A stretch of DNA of 64,000 nt from Sodiomyces alkalinus F11. Lineage: Eukaryota; Ascomycota; Sordariomycetes; Glomerellales; Plectosphaerellaceae. Below, in pieces: positions 32,959 to 47,100 of the stretch (the first letter of the stretch is position 1; each line of letters begins with the position of its first letter). The position numbers and the translations under genes are program-made. The stretch covers positions 485,471 to 549,470 of the forward strand of contig NW_021167079.1 in assembly GCF_003711515.1 (NCBI RefSeq), in the 5' to 3' direction. The notes below the pieces were generated by a model that searched no databases, had not been told where the DNA came from, and saw only the letters and a list, made by a program, of their open reading frames with translations.

Positions 32959-35900
32959 ATGGCGCAGGACAACGACATGCCCACGGCTGCCGACAAGGGC
33001 AAAGGCAAGGCCGTCGACGAGCCCAAGAAGGAAAAATCTCTTGTGAACGGCAAGAAGGAGGATGAGAAGATTATCGATTGTAAGAGAGGCCGGCGCGGGA
33101 TGACTGGGGAGGTATATGCAAGGGCAACGTTGGCTAACCTGCTTTTATCAGCGGCCGAGGAACTTAGTGAGGAGGACCAGCAGCTCAAGAACGAACTTGA
33201 AATGCTCGTCGAGCGCTTGACGGTTGGTGTTTTTCCATCCCCCCCCCCCCCCCCTTCTCTCACTTTGGCTCTTTGGCTCTTTGGCTCTTTCCCTTGATCA
33301 AGCGCCCTATGTATGCGTACAGGCCTGCGCTCTCGTTCCTTTGATTCTGACCCCAATGTGCATATCTAGGAGTCCGATGCATCGCTGTATAAGCCGGCAT
33401 TGGAAGCCATGAAGAATTTCATCAAGACGTCGACATCCTCGATGACGGCGGTGCCGAAGCCGCTGAAGTTCCTCAGGCCACACTACGAGACCATGACGAA
33501 ACTCTACGATAGCTGGCCGGAAGGGGACGACAAGACTTCTCTTGCGGATGTCCTGTCCGTGATCGGCATGACGTTTTCCGACGAGGACAGGCAAGACACG
33601 CTCAAATATCGCCTGCTCGCCCCGTCGTCAGACATCAGCTCGTGGGGCCACGAATACGTGAGGCATCTGGCCTTGGAGATTGGCGAGGTGTACGGGAAGC
33701 GGATAAACGCAGAGGAGGACACCACCGACCTGGTCGACCTCGCGCTGATCCTCATCCCCTTGTTCCTGAAAAGCAACGCCGAGGCCGACGCCGTGGATCT
33801 GATGAGCGAGCTGGAAATCATCGACCGACTGGGGGACTATGTCGACGAGAACACCTACGCCCGTGTCTGCCTCTACCTTGTCAGCATGGTCAACCTGCTC
33901 ACGTACCCCGAGAATGTGCTCTTCCTTAAGACGGCTCACGACATCTACATGGAGTATGAGCAATTTACGCAAGCGGCGGTGATCGCCATCCGGTTCAATG
34001 ATGCCGATCTCGTCAAGGGCGATATCGAGGCGAGCCATGACGTGGTCCTGCGACGGCAAATCGCCTTCCTGGCGGCCCGGCAGCGCATGGTGCTGGAAGA
34101 CGTCTACGAAAAGCTTCTCGAGCAGGACCCGGAACTCCAGGACTGCCTCTCCAACATCAAGCTGTCGGAGCATTTCAAATCCCTGGGCAAGGAGCTCAAC
34201 ATCCTGGAGCCCAAGACGACCGAGGACATCTACAAGAGCCACCTGGAGAACAGCCGCGTCGCGGGCATGACGAACCTGGACTCGGCTCGGCACAACCTCG
34301 CGGCGGCCTTTGTCAACGCGTTTGTGAATGCCGGTTTCGGCAACGACAAGATGATGCTCGTCGACAACGACAAGGAGAGCTGGGTGTGGAAGACCAAGGG
34401 AGACGGCATGATGTCGACGGTGGCTTCCCTGGGCACGCTCCTCATGTGGGACGTGGAGAACGGGCTGGACAAGGTCGACAAGTACACGTACGCAGCTGAG
34501 CCGGAGATCATGGCCGGCGCCATGCTTGCCATCGGCATCATGAACGCCGGCGTCCGTCTCGACTCGGAACCGGCGCTGGCGCTGCTGGGCGACGCGGACA
34601 AGCTGCGGAACCCGCATGCGCACCCGCTGGTCACGACGGCCTGCCTCATGGGCCTCGGGCTGTCGTATGCCGGGTCGAACAAGCTGGAGCTGCTGGAGCT
34701 CCTGCTCCCCATCGTCACCGACTCGTCGGTGGAGATGCGCATCTCGGCCATGGCGGCGCTCGCCTGCGGGCTGATCTTCGTGGGATCGTCCAACGCCGAC
34801 GTCAGCGAGGCGATTGTGACGACGCTGCTGGACGACGAGCGCAAGGTGCAGCTGACGTCCAAGTGGACGCGGTTCCTGGGCCTCGGGCTCGGCTTGCTCT
34901 TCTTCGGGCGGCAGGAGCAGGTGGACGTGATTCTGGAGACGCTCAAGGCGGTCGACCACCCGATGGCGCGGCCGACGGCGGTGCTGGCGGAGATGTGCGC
35001 GTGGGCGGGTACCGGGGCGGTGCTGAAGATCCAGGAGCTGCTGCACATCTGCAACGAGCACGTGGAGGAGCCGGACGAGCAGCACAAGAGCGACGAGCTC
35101 CTCCAGGAGTACGCGGTGCTGGGGATCGCGCTGGTGGCGATGGGCGAGGACGTGGGGCAGGAGATGGTGCTGCGGCACTTTGGGCACCTGATGCACTACG
35201 GCGAGGCCAACATCCGGCGGGCGGTGCCGCTGGCGATGGGGCTGATCAGCCCGAGCAACCCGCAGATGAAGGTGTACGACACGCTCTCGCGGTACAGCCA
35301 CGACAACGACAACGACGTGGCGATCAACGCCATCTTCGCGATGGGGCTCCTGGGGGCGGGCACGAACAACGCGCGGCTGGCGCAGCTGCTCCGGCAGCTG
35401 GCGAGCTTCTACCACCGGGACCAGGAGTCGCTGTTCATGGTGCGGATCGCGCAGGGCCTGCTGCACATGGGCAAGGGGACGCTGTCGGTGAACCCGTTCA
35501 ACACGGACCGGCAGGTGCTCTCGCGGGTGTCGGCGGCGGGGCTGCTGACGGTGCTGGTGGCGATGCTGGACGCGAAGGAGTTTATCACGTCGGACTCCCA
35601 CTACCTGCTGTACTTTCTGGTGACGGCGATGCACCCGCGGTTCCTGGTGACGCTGGACGAGGAGCTCAAGCCGCTCAAGGTCAACGTGCGCGTGGGTCAG
35701 GCGGTGGACGTGGTGGGCCAGGCGGGACGGCCCAAGAGCATCACGGGTTGGCAGACGCAGAGCACGCCGGTTCTGCTGGCGTACGGCGAGCGAGCCGAGC
35801 TGGAGGACGAAGAGTATATTAGTCTGAACAACACTCTGGAGGGCTTGGTCATTCTGAGAAAGGTATGTTTCATTTCCCTCCCCCTTTTTTATTTTTATTT

Positions 35901-35996
35901 TTCTTCTTCCCACGTCGCCGTCCGACGTGGCAAGCAAAAACAAAACAATATTAACACGCATTTGCATAGAACCCGGAATGGGAGGACAGCAAGTAA
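32959..35996 (+). CDS. RPN1: 26S proteasome regulatory subunit RPN1
   Basis: Largest base subunit of the 19S regulatory particle, a docking platform for ubiquitin receptors and Ubp6. Exons are 32959-33079, 33152-33222, 33370-35862 and 35970-35996, total 2,712 nt (903 aa), phase-consistent. The N-terminus is charged (DKGKGKAVDEPKKEK). SAEELSEEDQQLKNELEMLVERL and SLYKPALEAMKNFI open the conserved N-domain. The central proteasome/cyclosome repeats include LGTLLMWDVENGLDKVDKY, GLGLSYAGS, LGLGLGLLFFG and AMGLLGAGTNNARLA. The C-terminus ends LVILRKNPEWEDSK, the last nine codons including the stop being in a 27-nt exon. Intron 2 contains a C14-like run. Codons are very GC-rich at third positions, producing long meaningless antisense frames. 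Confidence 0.96.
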
Positions 35997-37308
35997 AATA
36001 TATGGTCCCAACAGGGTGTATTTACCCAAGGTCAGCTGAAGGAAGGGGGCAGGTTAAAATGATACGGTGTATATTACATGTTCGTTGCACAACTCGTAGG
36101 CTGCAGAGTTGAGGCCGCCTTGAGGCGCGATGGGCGGATGGACTTTGCCCTTGAGCAATTTTACGATAGACGGCTCACTCCCAAGGTATCAAGATGTCGA
36201 TTTCCATGACAGGCTAAGCTAGCTGATGTACCGTATTCATCGGAGTACCGAATCTCAGTGCTGTGCCGTTGGAGATCTTCTTCCAAATACTCGGAAACTT
36301 GTATGTGTATACAGTATATATGTGTATAGCTGTGTTAGGCCCCTGAAACGGTCATATCGTACCTAGGTAAATTAGGCTTGGGTTCTTGGACTAGTATGAA
36401 CTTGGTTATATATCATCGTTGTAACGTATAAGATCTATACGCTCTAACTCACGTTAAAGTCGATATAGTATTATAGTAACTGAGAGCTTTAATATTTTAA
36501 TACCTTAGGAACTGCCTCGTACTTAGGTAAAGCTTTAAGGTGTAGATCGATTTTAGCTTGACCTAGAGATATCGTATAATAGTGTCGAAAATTTATATTA
36601 TAGGTGCTATTATTAGTGCAGGTACATTCCTCGAACCTTCTTAATTTTCCTAAAATGGTAAACTGCGAACATACCGCTTTGAACAATTAAACAGGGGCTA
36701 TATAGTACTTCGTGCCGAGTACTTCGTAGTACTTTCGGAATCCGGAGTAATTACCTACCTGAGGTACCTTAGTACCTTGTGTTGGAAACCGAGACACCGA
36801 CGCCCTTTTAGCGTCATCCTAACTTATAGCCGTCTTATAGCGACAACCCTCATATTAAGTTGTCTCGTGGCATTTCCTTCCTTATATTATTATTTCCCTT
36901 ATTCTTTTCCTTCTTCAAGACAGACAACTCATTCAACATTTTCACTGTCTATTCATAACTATATTCACATATTCACTATAAAAATACCCGCTTAATTCTA
37001 TCATGTGCACCTGACTGTCCTGACAAGCTCCTGCAGCTGCGTTGCGCCTTTTGTCCGAGGAGGTGGTGAGAAGAAAGACGGTGACTCAAAAGATCCCGCG
37101 CCTGGTCCGACTAGAATTTAAGACGCCACCTAGACGCGGAGGAAACGCGGGGTTCTGGCTTGTTATCCTGAAGAAACCAATTCGCTTTCTTTGGAACCCG
37201 CCAGAACATTTATCCCCAGCCAGAGCAACAGCGCAGAAGGCCTCCTCGATCATCCCCTCGATCATCCCCAAATCATCCCATACAGCGATTCTCCTTTCAC
37301 ACTTCAGG
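35997..37308. other. Spacer with AT-rich relic
   Basis: The stretch after the RPN1 stop is ordinary. From about 36360 to 36700 composition becomes AT- and TA-rich like the 8-9.8 kb island, and it ends with the shared terminus CAATTAAACAGGGG at 36684, followed by TACTTCGTA at 36720. The small minus-strand frame at 36489-36686 is not supportable as a gene. 36890-37308 is probable MATE promoter and leader. Confidence 0.55.
36684..36697. repeat. Second copy of the MITE-like terminus
   Basis: CAATTAAACAGGGG, identical to the inner 14 bp of the right end of the 8811-9053 element, at the edge of an AT-rich patch. The partner end is unclear; GGCCCCTGAAACGG near 36336 is a weak candidate. Confidence 0.45.
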
Positions 37309-39428
37309 ATGCCAGAAGAACAGGGACGCCCAATCCCTCCCAAGGCGACGTCAATCCGGGATACAGTTCCCCATGCGTCATCTTCATGGACTGGCACCCC
37401 CCGCGTCGAGGAACTCTTGGCCCGTGACCTGGCCACCTGCTCCTCCTCCTCGGACGACGACAACGACGACGACGACCATGGAAATGACTCCCGTTCCGAA
37501 GCCTCCATCGACCGGCCCCATCCAATTATGTACCGTCGCCCTAGCGGTGTGGCCTACGGAACCTCCCGTCCCGTCATGAGCTCGGTGGCCTCACCCGACG
37601 AGGAAGCCCCCTTTCTCACCCCGATCGAGCGGAAACGGAGCCGTAGTGCCGAGTGCAGCCTCCTCAGGGACAGCCAGGTCATCCCGCCCAAGCATCACCG
37701 ACATCTTCGGTCGGAAGAATCGTCCTCGTCATGGCTTGCCAGGGTATCCCGCCGTCTGTTTGGTTCTCGGACCAGAGAGCAACAACACCACGGCGATGAG
37801 GAGGAGGACGCTTCTTTCCCGCCCCAGCCGCCGCCACAGATCACGGTGCAGAGCCCGGATGACGAATCGACGCCTCTTCTCGGGGGTAATGGCTCTCCTG
37901 AAGGAGGCGGTCGTGATGATAATGGAGACATCGACGACCAGTGGCAAGCCGCCCTCGCCTCCGGCACCCTCCGCACCACGTGGCAGCGCGAGACCAAGAC
38001 CATCGTCTCGTACGCGCTCCCGCTGGTGGTCACCTTCCTGCTGCAGTACTCCATCAACGTGGCCTCCGTCTTCGCCGCCGGCCGCATCGGCACCCTCGAG
38101 CTCGGCGCCGTCAGCCTGGCCACCATGTCGGCCGCCATCACCTGCTACGCGCCCTTCCAGGGACTCGCCACCTCCCTCGACACCCTGTGCGCCCAGGCCT
38201 ACGGCTCCGGCCACCGCCACCTAGTCGGCCTGCAGCTGCAGCGCATGACCTGCTTCCTCCTCCTCTGCTTCCTCCCCGTCGCCGTCCTCTGGTACCACGC
38301 CGAGCCCGTCCTCAACCTCATCATCCCCGAGCCCGAGACCGCCCGCCTGGCCGGCCGCTACCTCCGCGTCCTCATCTTCTCCGGCCCGGCCTTCCTCTGC
38401 TTCGAGGCCGGCAAGCGCTTCGTCCAGGCCCAGGGCCTCTTCCGCGCCACCACCTGCGTCCTCCTCGTGGCCGCCCCCTTCAACGTCTTCGCCACCTGGC
38501 TCTTCGTCTTCCGCCTCGACTACGGCTTCATCGGCGCCCCCGTCGCCTCCGCCCTGTCCCAGAACCTCCTCCCCGTCCTCCTCTTCCTCTACGTCCGCTT
38601 CGTCGACGGCCGCCAGTGCTGGGGCGGTTTCAGCCGCCGCGCCTTCTCCAACTGGGGCGTCATGCTGCGCCTGGCCCTGCCCGGCATGGTCATGCTGCAG
38701 GCCGAGTACATGGCCTTCGAGGTCCTGACCCTCGCCTCCAGCCGCTTCGGCCCCACCTACCTCGCCGCCCAGAGCGTCGTCGCCACCATCGCCTCCGTCA
38801 CCTACCAGTTCCCCTTCCCCGTCTCCATCGCCGCCTCCACCCGCATCGCCAACCTCATCGGCGCCGGTCTCGTCGACGCCGCCCGGACCACCGGCCGCGT
38901 CACCATTGTTGTGGTTGCCGTCGTCGGCCTCATCAACATGACCCTCTACAGCACCCTCCGCTACCACATCCCTCTCCTCTTCACCCGGGACCCGGCCGTC
39001 GTCGCGATCCTGGCCGACACCCTGCCCCTCATCGGCCTCATGCAGGTCTTTGACGCCCTCTGCGCCGGCGCCCACGCCCTGCTGCGGGGTATCGGCCGCC
39101 CTGCCGTGGGTGGTTACGCCAATCTCTTCGGCTACTATGGCGTTGCCTTGCCCATTTCCTTCGGTACCGCTTTTGGGCTTGGGTGGAAGCTGGAAGGCTT
39201 GTGGTTCGGCGTCACTATCGGTCTTGCTGTGTACGTGTTCAAAAAAAAAACCCCCCCTTCCCTTTTGTTCCCTTCCCTCATTTTCCGGGGTTTTTTTTTC
39301 TTCCACACAACGACAGATTGCTAACCAAAGAGTAACACAGGGTCGCCACTGTTGAGTACACATTCGCATATTTAACAAACTGGCACGATGCAGCTCGGGA
39401 TGCAGAGTCCCGAAACGCGGCCGGCTAA
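37309..39428 (+). CDS. MATE family multidrug/organic cation transporter
   Basis: Cation-coupled efflux transporter. Exons 37309-39230 and 39341-39428 total 2,010 nt (669 aa); the intron donor GTACGT gives GLAVVATVEYTFAYLTNW across the junction. About 230 N-terminal residues are cytosolic, acidic and Ser-rich, with an acidic dileucine-type sequence DDESTPLLGG (residues 184-193) resembling vacuolar/endosomal sorting signals. Twelve membrane segments follow, from IVSYALPLVVTFLLQYSINV to the end. MATE hallmarks include SLATMSAAITCYAPFQGLATSLDTLCAQAYGSG and the second-half QSVVATIASVTYQFPFPVSIAASTRIANLIGAG. The substrate is unknown; relatives include yeast Erc1. 37309 is the first in-frame ATG. 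The body of the gene has extreme GC3, giving a 446-codon antisense shadow. Confidence 0.93.
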
Positions 39429-42114
<2,686 letters not shown>

Positions 42115-44157
42115 CTAGTTCTGAGCTTTTTTCACCAACGGGGAGGACTGGGTGCTCGCAGCGGCTGCGTTCGATTCGGCATGGATTGTGACGCCCTCGT
42201 CGCTATCCTCGGATGAGACTGCAGCGGCAGCGGCAGCGGCTTCCGTAGTGCGTCTGGAAACAGCAAGTTAGTTTCTACGGTGGGTATCTGAGAAGAGCCA
42301 GGACGGGCAGTACTGCGACTCTTCCAGAGCACTAGCTGCACTATCCGACTTCGTCGATCGACTGCCACGGTTGATACCATTGGAACCCCGAGCGATGGAA
42401 CTGCTCGGTGATATCCGTATTAGCCAAGAGAGACCTCACAGAAGGGGGCGTGTAAAACGAGTTGAAGAGACTCACGCGTGGACCTGCTGGGACAGCGTTC
42501 GCTTCCAAATAGACTGATTGAACATGTTGGGCTGAAGTCCGACAAGGGGGGTGCCATAAGCACCGATGTTATACTCGTTGGTCCGGAACTGGCGACGCTC
42601 AGCAGTAACCCGCTTCAACTCTTTCTGGGAAGGAGTGTCGGCAAAGCGAATGCTCAAACCTGCAGGACCATTGCCCACTTGGACACCGCTGAACTCCCTG
42701 ATAATTTCCTCGCAGATTTCCCGAGACTCGAATCTGCCATTTGATGAGCACACTGGATTGCACAAGTCAATATAGGACTCGCAGGCTTACCGAGCGAAAC
42801 CAACTCCACGGCTGTTGCCCAGACTATCACGAAGAATCTTGCTCGACACAATTGTGTAGCCCATGAAAATGGCTCCCAGCTCCTGCAACGGCACTCAGTG
42901 TCTGTAATTAGAATTCTCGTCAGAAGTAGGCGTGACATACCACCTCGGTAATATTCTTGGGAAGGTTAGAAATGTACAAGTTGGTCGAACCCTCGTCGCC
43001 CTCGGCCTTCAGGCGGGAGTTGAAGGATTCCTACACACATGTCAGTGACTCCCTTGGGGGAGGACGGGGAAAGGGAGCAAGGCGGCGATTTCCTCGAGAA
43101 TCTGCCAGAAAAGAACTTACACGAGCGAAGCCAACCTCGTAGCCAAGTCGATGGAAGCCACGGATACACATGTCCGAGTCGCGAGCATTGTAGAACTTGG
43201 CAAAGCCAAAGCTGCAATCCCGTCAGCAAATCTGCCAATCGAATATAGTAGGGAGACGCACCCCTTGCAGGCACCAGTAGACGTGTCGATGATGGCCTTG
43301 GATGTCTCAACTTCTCCGAATCGGGAAGCGAACTTGAGGAGAAGCTCGTCGTCAGTGGTGGGATGGAGGCCACGGATATAGACGTTGCGGTTGCCGGGGA
43401 TGCGGTTCTCGAGACTCTGCTCCAGCGTCTTCATCTGAGAAGAAGGGGTGAACACGGCAGGGACGGCCTTGGGAATGGCGGGGCTCTGGGCAAGGAGCTC
43501 ATCGAGAGTGCGGTCGAGAGGAGAGGTGATGTTGTTACGCTTGACGCCGGGATCGGAATACATAGTCACAGTACCCATCTGCTGGGGCGACGGGGTAGTG
43601 TAGGCGGAACGGTCGCGAACGGCAACGCGGGGAGCATGCTCATGCCTGGCAAAAGTGGAATAGAAGGGCGTGGCTGGAGTAGATTCGGTGGTCGAATACG
43701 AGCCACGGCGGTTGTCAAGATCAGGGACCTCGCTGTGGACAGCACGGTTGGTGCGGTCATGGAGTGTCCCACCAGGGCGTCCCGGGGTGAATGGCTGCGC
43801 CATGGGGTAGGGAACGAAAGGAGCGACGTGTCCATGCCCAGGGAGGTAGGGAGCGGCATGGGAGTAGGGATGAGCAGCATGGCCCAGCATGTCCATGCCC
43901 ATAGGGCCGGGAGGCATAGGAGCAAAAACATACGGGCCATCCTGAGACTGAGGGAACATATAAGCATGTCCGGGATTCATGGGACCCATGCCGTTGCCAG
44001 CTGGGGTCATGCCATGACCAAGAGTCAAGCCCTGGAACTGATGGATGGCACCGTTGATGTTCAGATCGGGGGCCATATTCTCGGCGTAGTGATGAGCGTG
44101 AGGACCGGTGTAATTGACCGCATGTTTGGGGTCCATGGCACTCGTCTGATAAGTCAT
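42115..44157 (-). CDS. Tandem-RRM RNA-binding protein (RBMS/MSSP-like)
   Basis: Predicted single-stranded RNA/DNA-binding regulator. Six exons: 44157-43262, 43211-43121, 43030-42941, 42882-42791, 42733-42476 and 42253-42115, total 1,566 nt (521 aa), all phases consistent. About 275 N-terminal residues are low-complexity, rich in Pro, Gly, His and Met. RRM1 begins NRNVYIRGLHPTTDDELL, with the RNP1-like GACKGFGFAKFYNARD spanning an intron. RRM2 begins TNLYISNLPKNITE, with RNP1 SRGVGFARFESRE. The C-terminal tail has an Ala run and ends SSPLVKKAQN. This two-RRM order with short inter-RRM spacing resembles human RBMS/MSSP proteins and fungal relatives; the target RNAs are unknown. The start could also be the in-frame ATG at 44184, but an acceptor-like site (GATAGCAG, ending at 44171) suggests a 5' UTR intron just upstream of 44157. 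Confidence 0.88.
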
Positions 44158-47100
44158 GGTCACGCGTGTCCTGCTATCAGTCAAGAGTCAGCTTTCGTTG
44201 AATCATCATGTGGGTAAAGGTATCGGAGTAGAGAGGCAGGTTTGCGTTGGCAGGGGTAAAAGTTGCTGTTCACCTTGGAGAAACGATTGCTCGGTGATGT
44301 CTAAATACAGATGACAGTGCTCGAAGAGTCTGTCGGATGATGGATGGTTAGCTTATCGAGTCTGGGAATCGTGGTAGCACGAAGGACCCTGCATCTTGAG
44401 AAGACCCGGGCATAGGCCCATGAAGTGGATCAAGGGGTACAGGACTGGGGGAAACCGCAGGGTCTAGAGCGTGATGCAACCGGGATCGGTGGTGGAAGAA
44501 ATCGTGAGAAATATCAAGAACACAGACAAGGATATGGGAAGCAGAGGCTCGTATGATCAAAGAATCGATTCGTATAGACACCTATCACGTACCTTGAGGC
44601 CGTCTGATGGCAGCGGTCCTGATGCAGATGCTTGTCAAGCTGAGTTGGACGATGGCAAATGTTGCACCCAAAGTCTCTGTGGTAAAGCGAGTGGTGAGTA
44701 AGAAAAGAAAAGACAGAAGAAGCTATCGTAGAGCAATCAGATGGAGAGAGACTGATGTGGAAGAGTGGAGGACGAAGAAAAGATTGGTGATGGTATGGGC
44801 GAAGATGGAAGAGCAGGGGATGGCTGGGGGAGGAGGAGAAGAAGAAGAAGACGAAGACGAAGACGAAGACGAAGAACAAGAACAAGAAGGATGACCCTCG
44901 GCCACTCGCTGTTTCCAAATCAGCCCAAGGAAAGTGGACTTGCCTCAAGGTAAGGCTCAGCAGACTTCCTGGACTCCGAGAAGCTCCTGCCGCGGGATAG
45001 AGATAAGGTACAGGGAAATAACTGGTAAGAATGCGAGGCCGGTGGAAGTTAAGTCTAGAGACAGAACATTCGAACTTCTTGCTTGGAACAGTAAAGTGAT
45101 GTTAGTGAGAGAGTGGAAAGGGAGAAAGGAGAAAGCATACGAGGAGAGGACCATACAAGCAAATAGTCCAGCACAGTAGAGAGTACCTTAGTAGAAGTAG
45201 GTTTTGGCAAAAGGTAATTGGTGAGCGAGTGCTTGTGTGGGATGTCCCTACCTCCCTTTGCTCATTATTACTTCCCAATACTATTAGTACTAGGCTCAAC
45301 ACATTACATACCATGAACCTCTTGGTGAAGATCTTTTCTGGGATAGTTGCTTGTGATAGTAATCTGTCGAAAGTCACCTTTACCTCCTGGATAAGGTAGG
45401 ATGACTCTATGAATAGCGCCTTCCTGTAACTCTTATCCTAGGCAGGCAAGTACACTAGACTCATAGTATTAGATTCTAGAAGAAGGAAGATCTTGTGCAG
45501 CAGTGACCCGTGGGTAAGGTACGTAAGAACAGGTAAGGTAGTATGTCTGTGACTGCTACATCTTGCTGAGATGAACACTCACCTGGGTTTCTCCTTCTCC
45601 TTCTGGTCCTTAGAGCAGACCTAGGCAACCTTTGTCCACTGTGTGTGCCTACCTACCTTAGCCTAACGTACCGTAGGTAAGGCAGGTAAGGTATATTTAG
45701 CAATAGATGTACCCTCAGCCATTTCAGTGTACACCACAAAGGGCAAGTGGGCAGCGGGCTGTACCTTGATATCTTGAGACGAACGGAAGTTTGGCGTAAT
45801 GATGCTTCTATGTCAACCCCTATTCAGTTCAGACCCCTTCTCTCCTTGGTTCTGCTTGAATGGGATAGAATATGCGAAGTAATATAGCCCATTAGACTTC
45901 CTCATGCCTTCCTGCGGATTCTTTTGGTGACAAGACGACCAAACCTTCCTTGCATAGACAGTAAGCCATTAGAGCAGAAAGACAAGAGTGGAATGAACGG
46001 AGGACCAACTGCTTGACGTTGAGGAGGGAGCCCTGGCTTCGATGTCGAGGCAGATGCCCACTTCAGCAGTCAATACAGGGAAGCGAGAGGCTACGCTTCT
46101 CTTAATGATGATGGAAGCTGCAACAGAAGTCAGTCCTCGAGGTGTTGTCCATTCCATTCTTTTACGTACCGAGGGGAGCAATGCCAGGGGTTCAGGAAAG
46201 AAGGTGTGCATGAACCTGGCTTCGAACAACCAGAGACCTGCTGTCTTATAGGCCCCTGAAAAACGTAATGGAAATGGAATCTTTCCCGATATTTTTTCTG
46301 GAGCTGGCTTTCTCGCGTAATAGCTATATATCGCCTTCGTTGGGTTATAAGCTCGTCTCTGTTCGTCTAGTCCAGGATGCAAGTATCCTGTGGATGCCGG
46401 AGGACCACAGCTTCGGGTTGTGACGTCTGCGCTCGCCAAAAGGACAGAAGAGTGTAGTGTCAGCAGATCATGCAACAGTAGTAGTAGTAGCAGCAACACG
46501 GTGCCGTCAGCCAGGGGGAGTGTCGGGTGTCATAGAGTGGCCCTATCTCCAGCGGACCAGTAGTCCTCCCAAGACATAGGATAGGAATCTACGCCTTTAA
46601 GATAATAGGCGGCGGCTTCTTCAGTAAGGCCACGGTATAGCGTCCAGTACCTTGGTATCAAGCAGGAAACTTTAGTCAGTGTCTTTCTTTTTCCTCGTTT
46701 CTCCTGTTTTCTTGCCATATCGAGGGAGACTTGACGACATGCATCAAGAAGATGCACTTGTAGCCTTGATCAGGAATGGTTATCCACTCTTGCATCCAGA
46801 CTGTAGTCCACAGAGGTGACGGCCAAGCAGGTAATTTGGCCTGTTAGTAGCCAGTCCGGATGTCTGGGACTCGAAGCCATCTTTATTGCTATGTGGCCCC
46901 TTATCCTACTCATGCAGAACCCGTTATGGTGGAGACCCAGAGGGGTGGGAGAAGAGAGTCAATGTTCGGGCCAGAATCGACTGTGCGCGGATGTAGGCAC
47001 TCCAATTGAAGAAGACCAAGCATTGCATCTGACTTGCCAAAAAAGATGGATCTGGCTGAGATGAGAGTATCAGAGCATCTGGTAGACTTCGTCATGGCCT

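Noticed and set aside
33628..35967. 779-codon antisense open frame opposite RPN1
   Set aside because: Arg/His/Gln/Val-rich translation mirroring the GC-rich third positions of RPN1; no domain. It is a codon-bias shadow.
45969..46499. 176-codon minus-strand frame starting with a Leu run, superficially a secreted protein
   Set aside because: The apparent signal peptide comes from a TAG/CAG triplet repeat; the rest shows no domain or codon bias.
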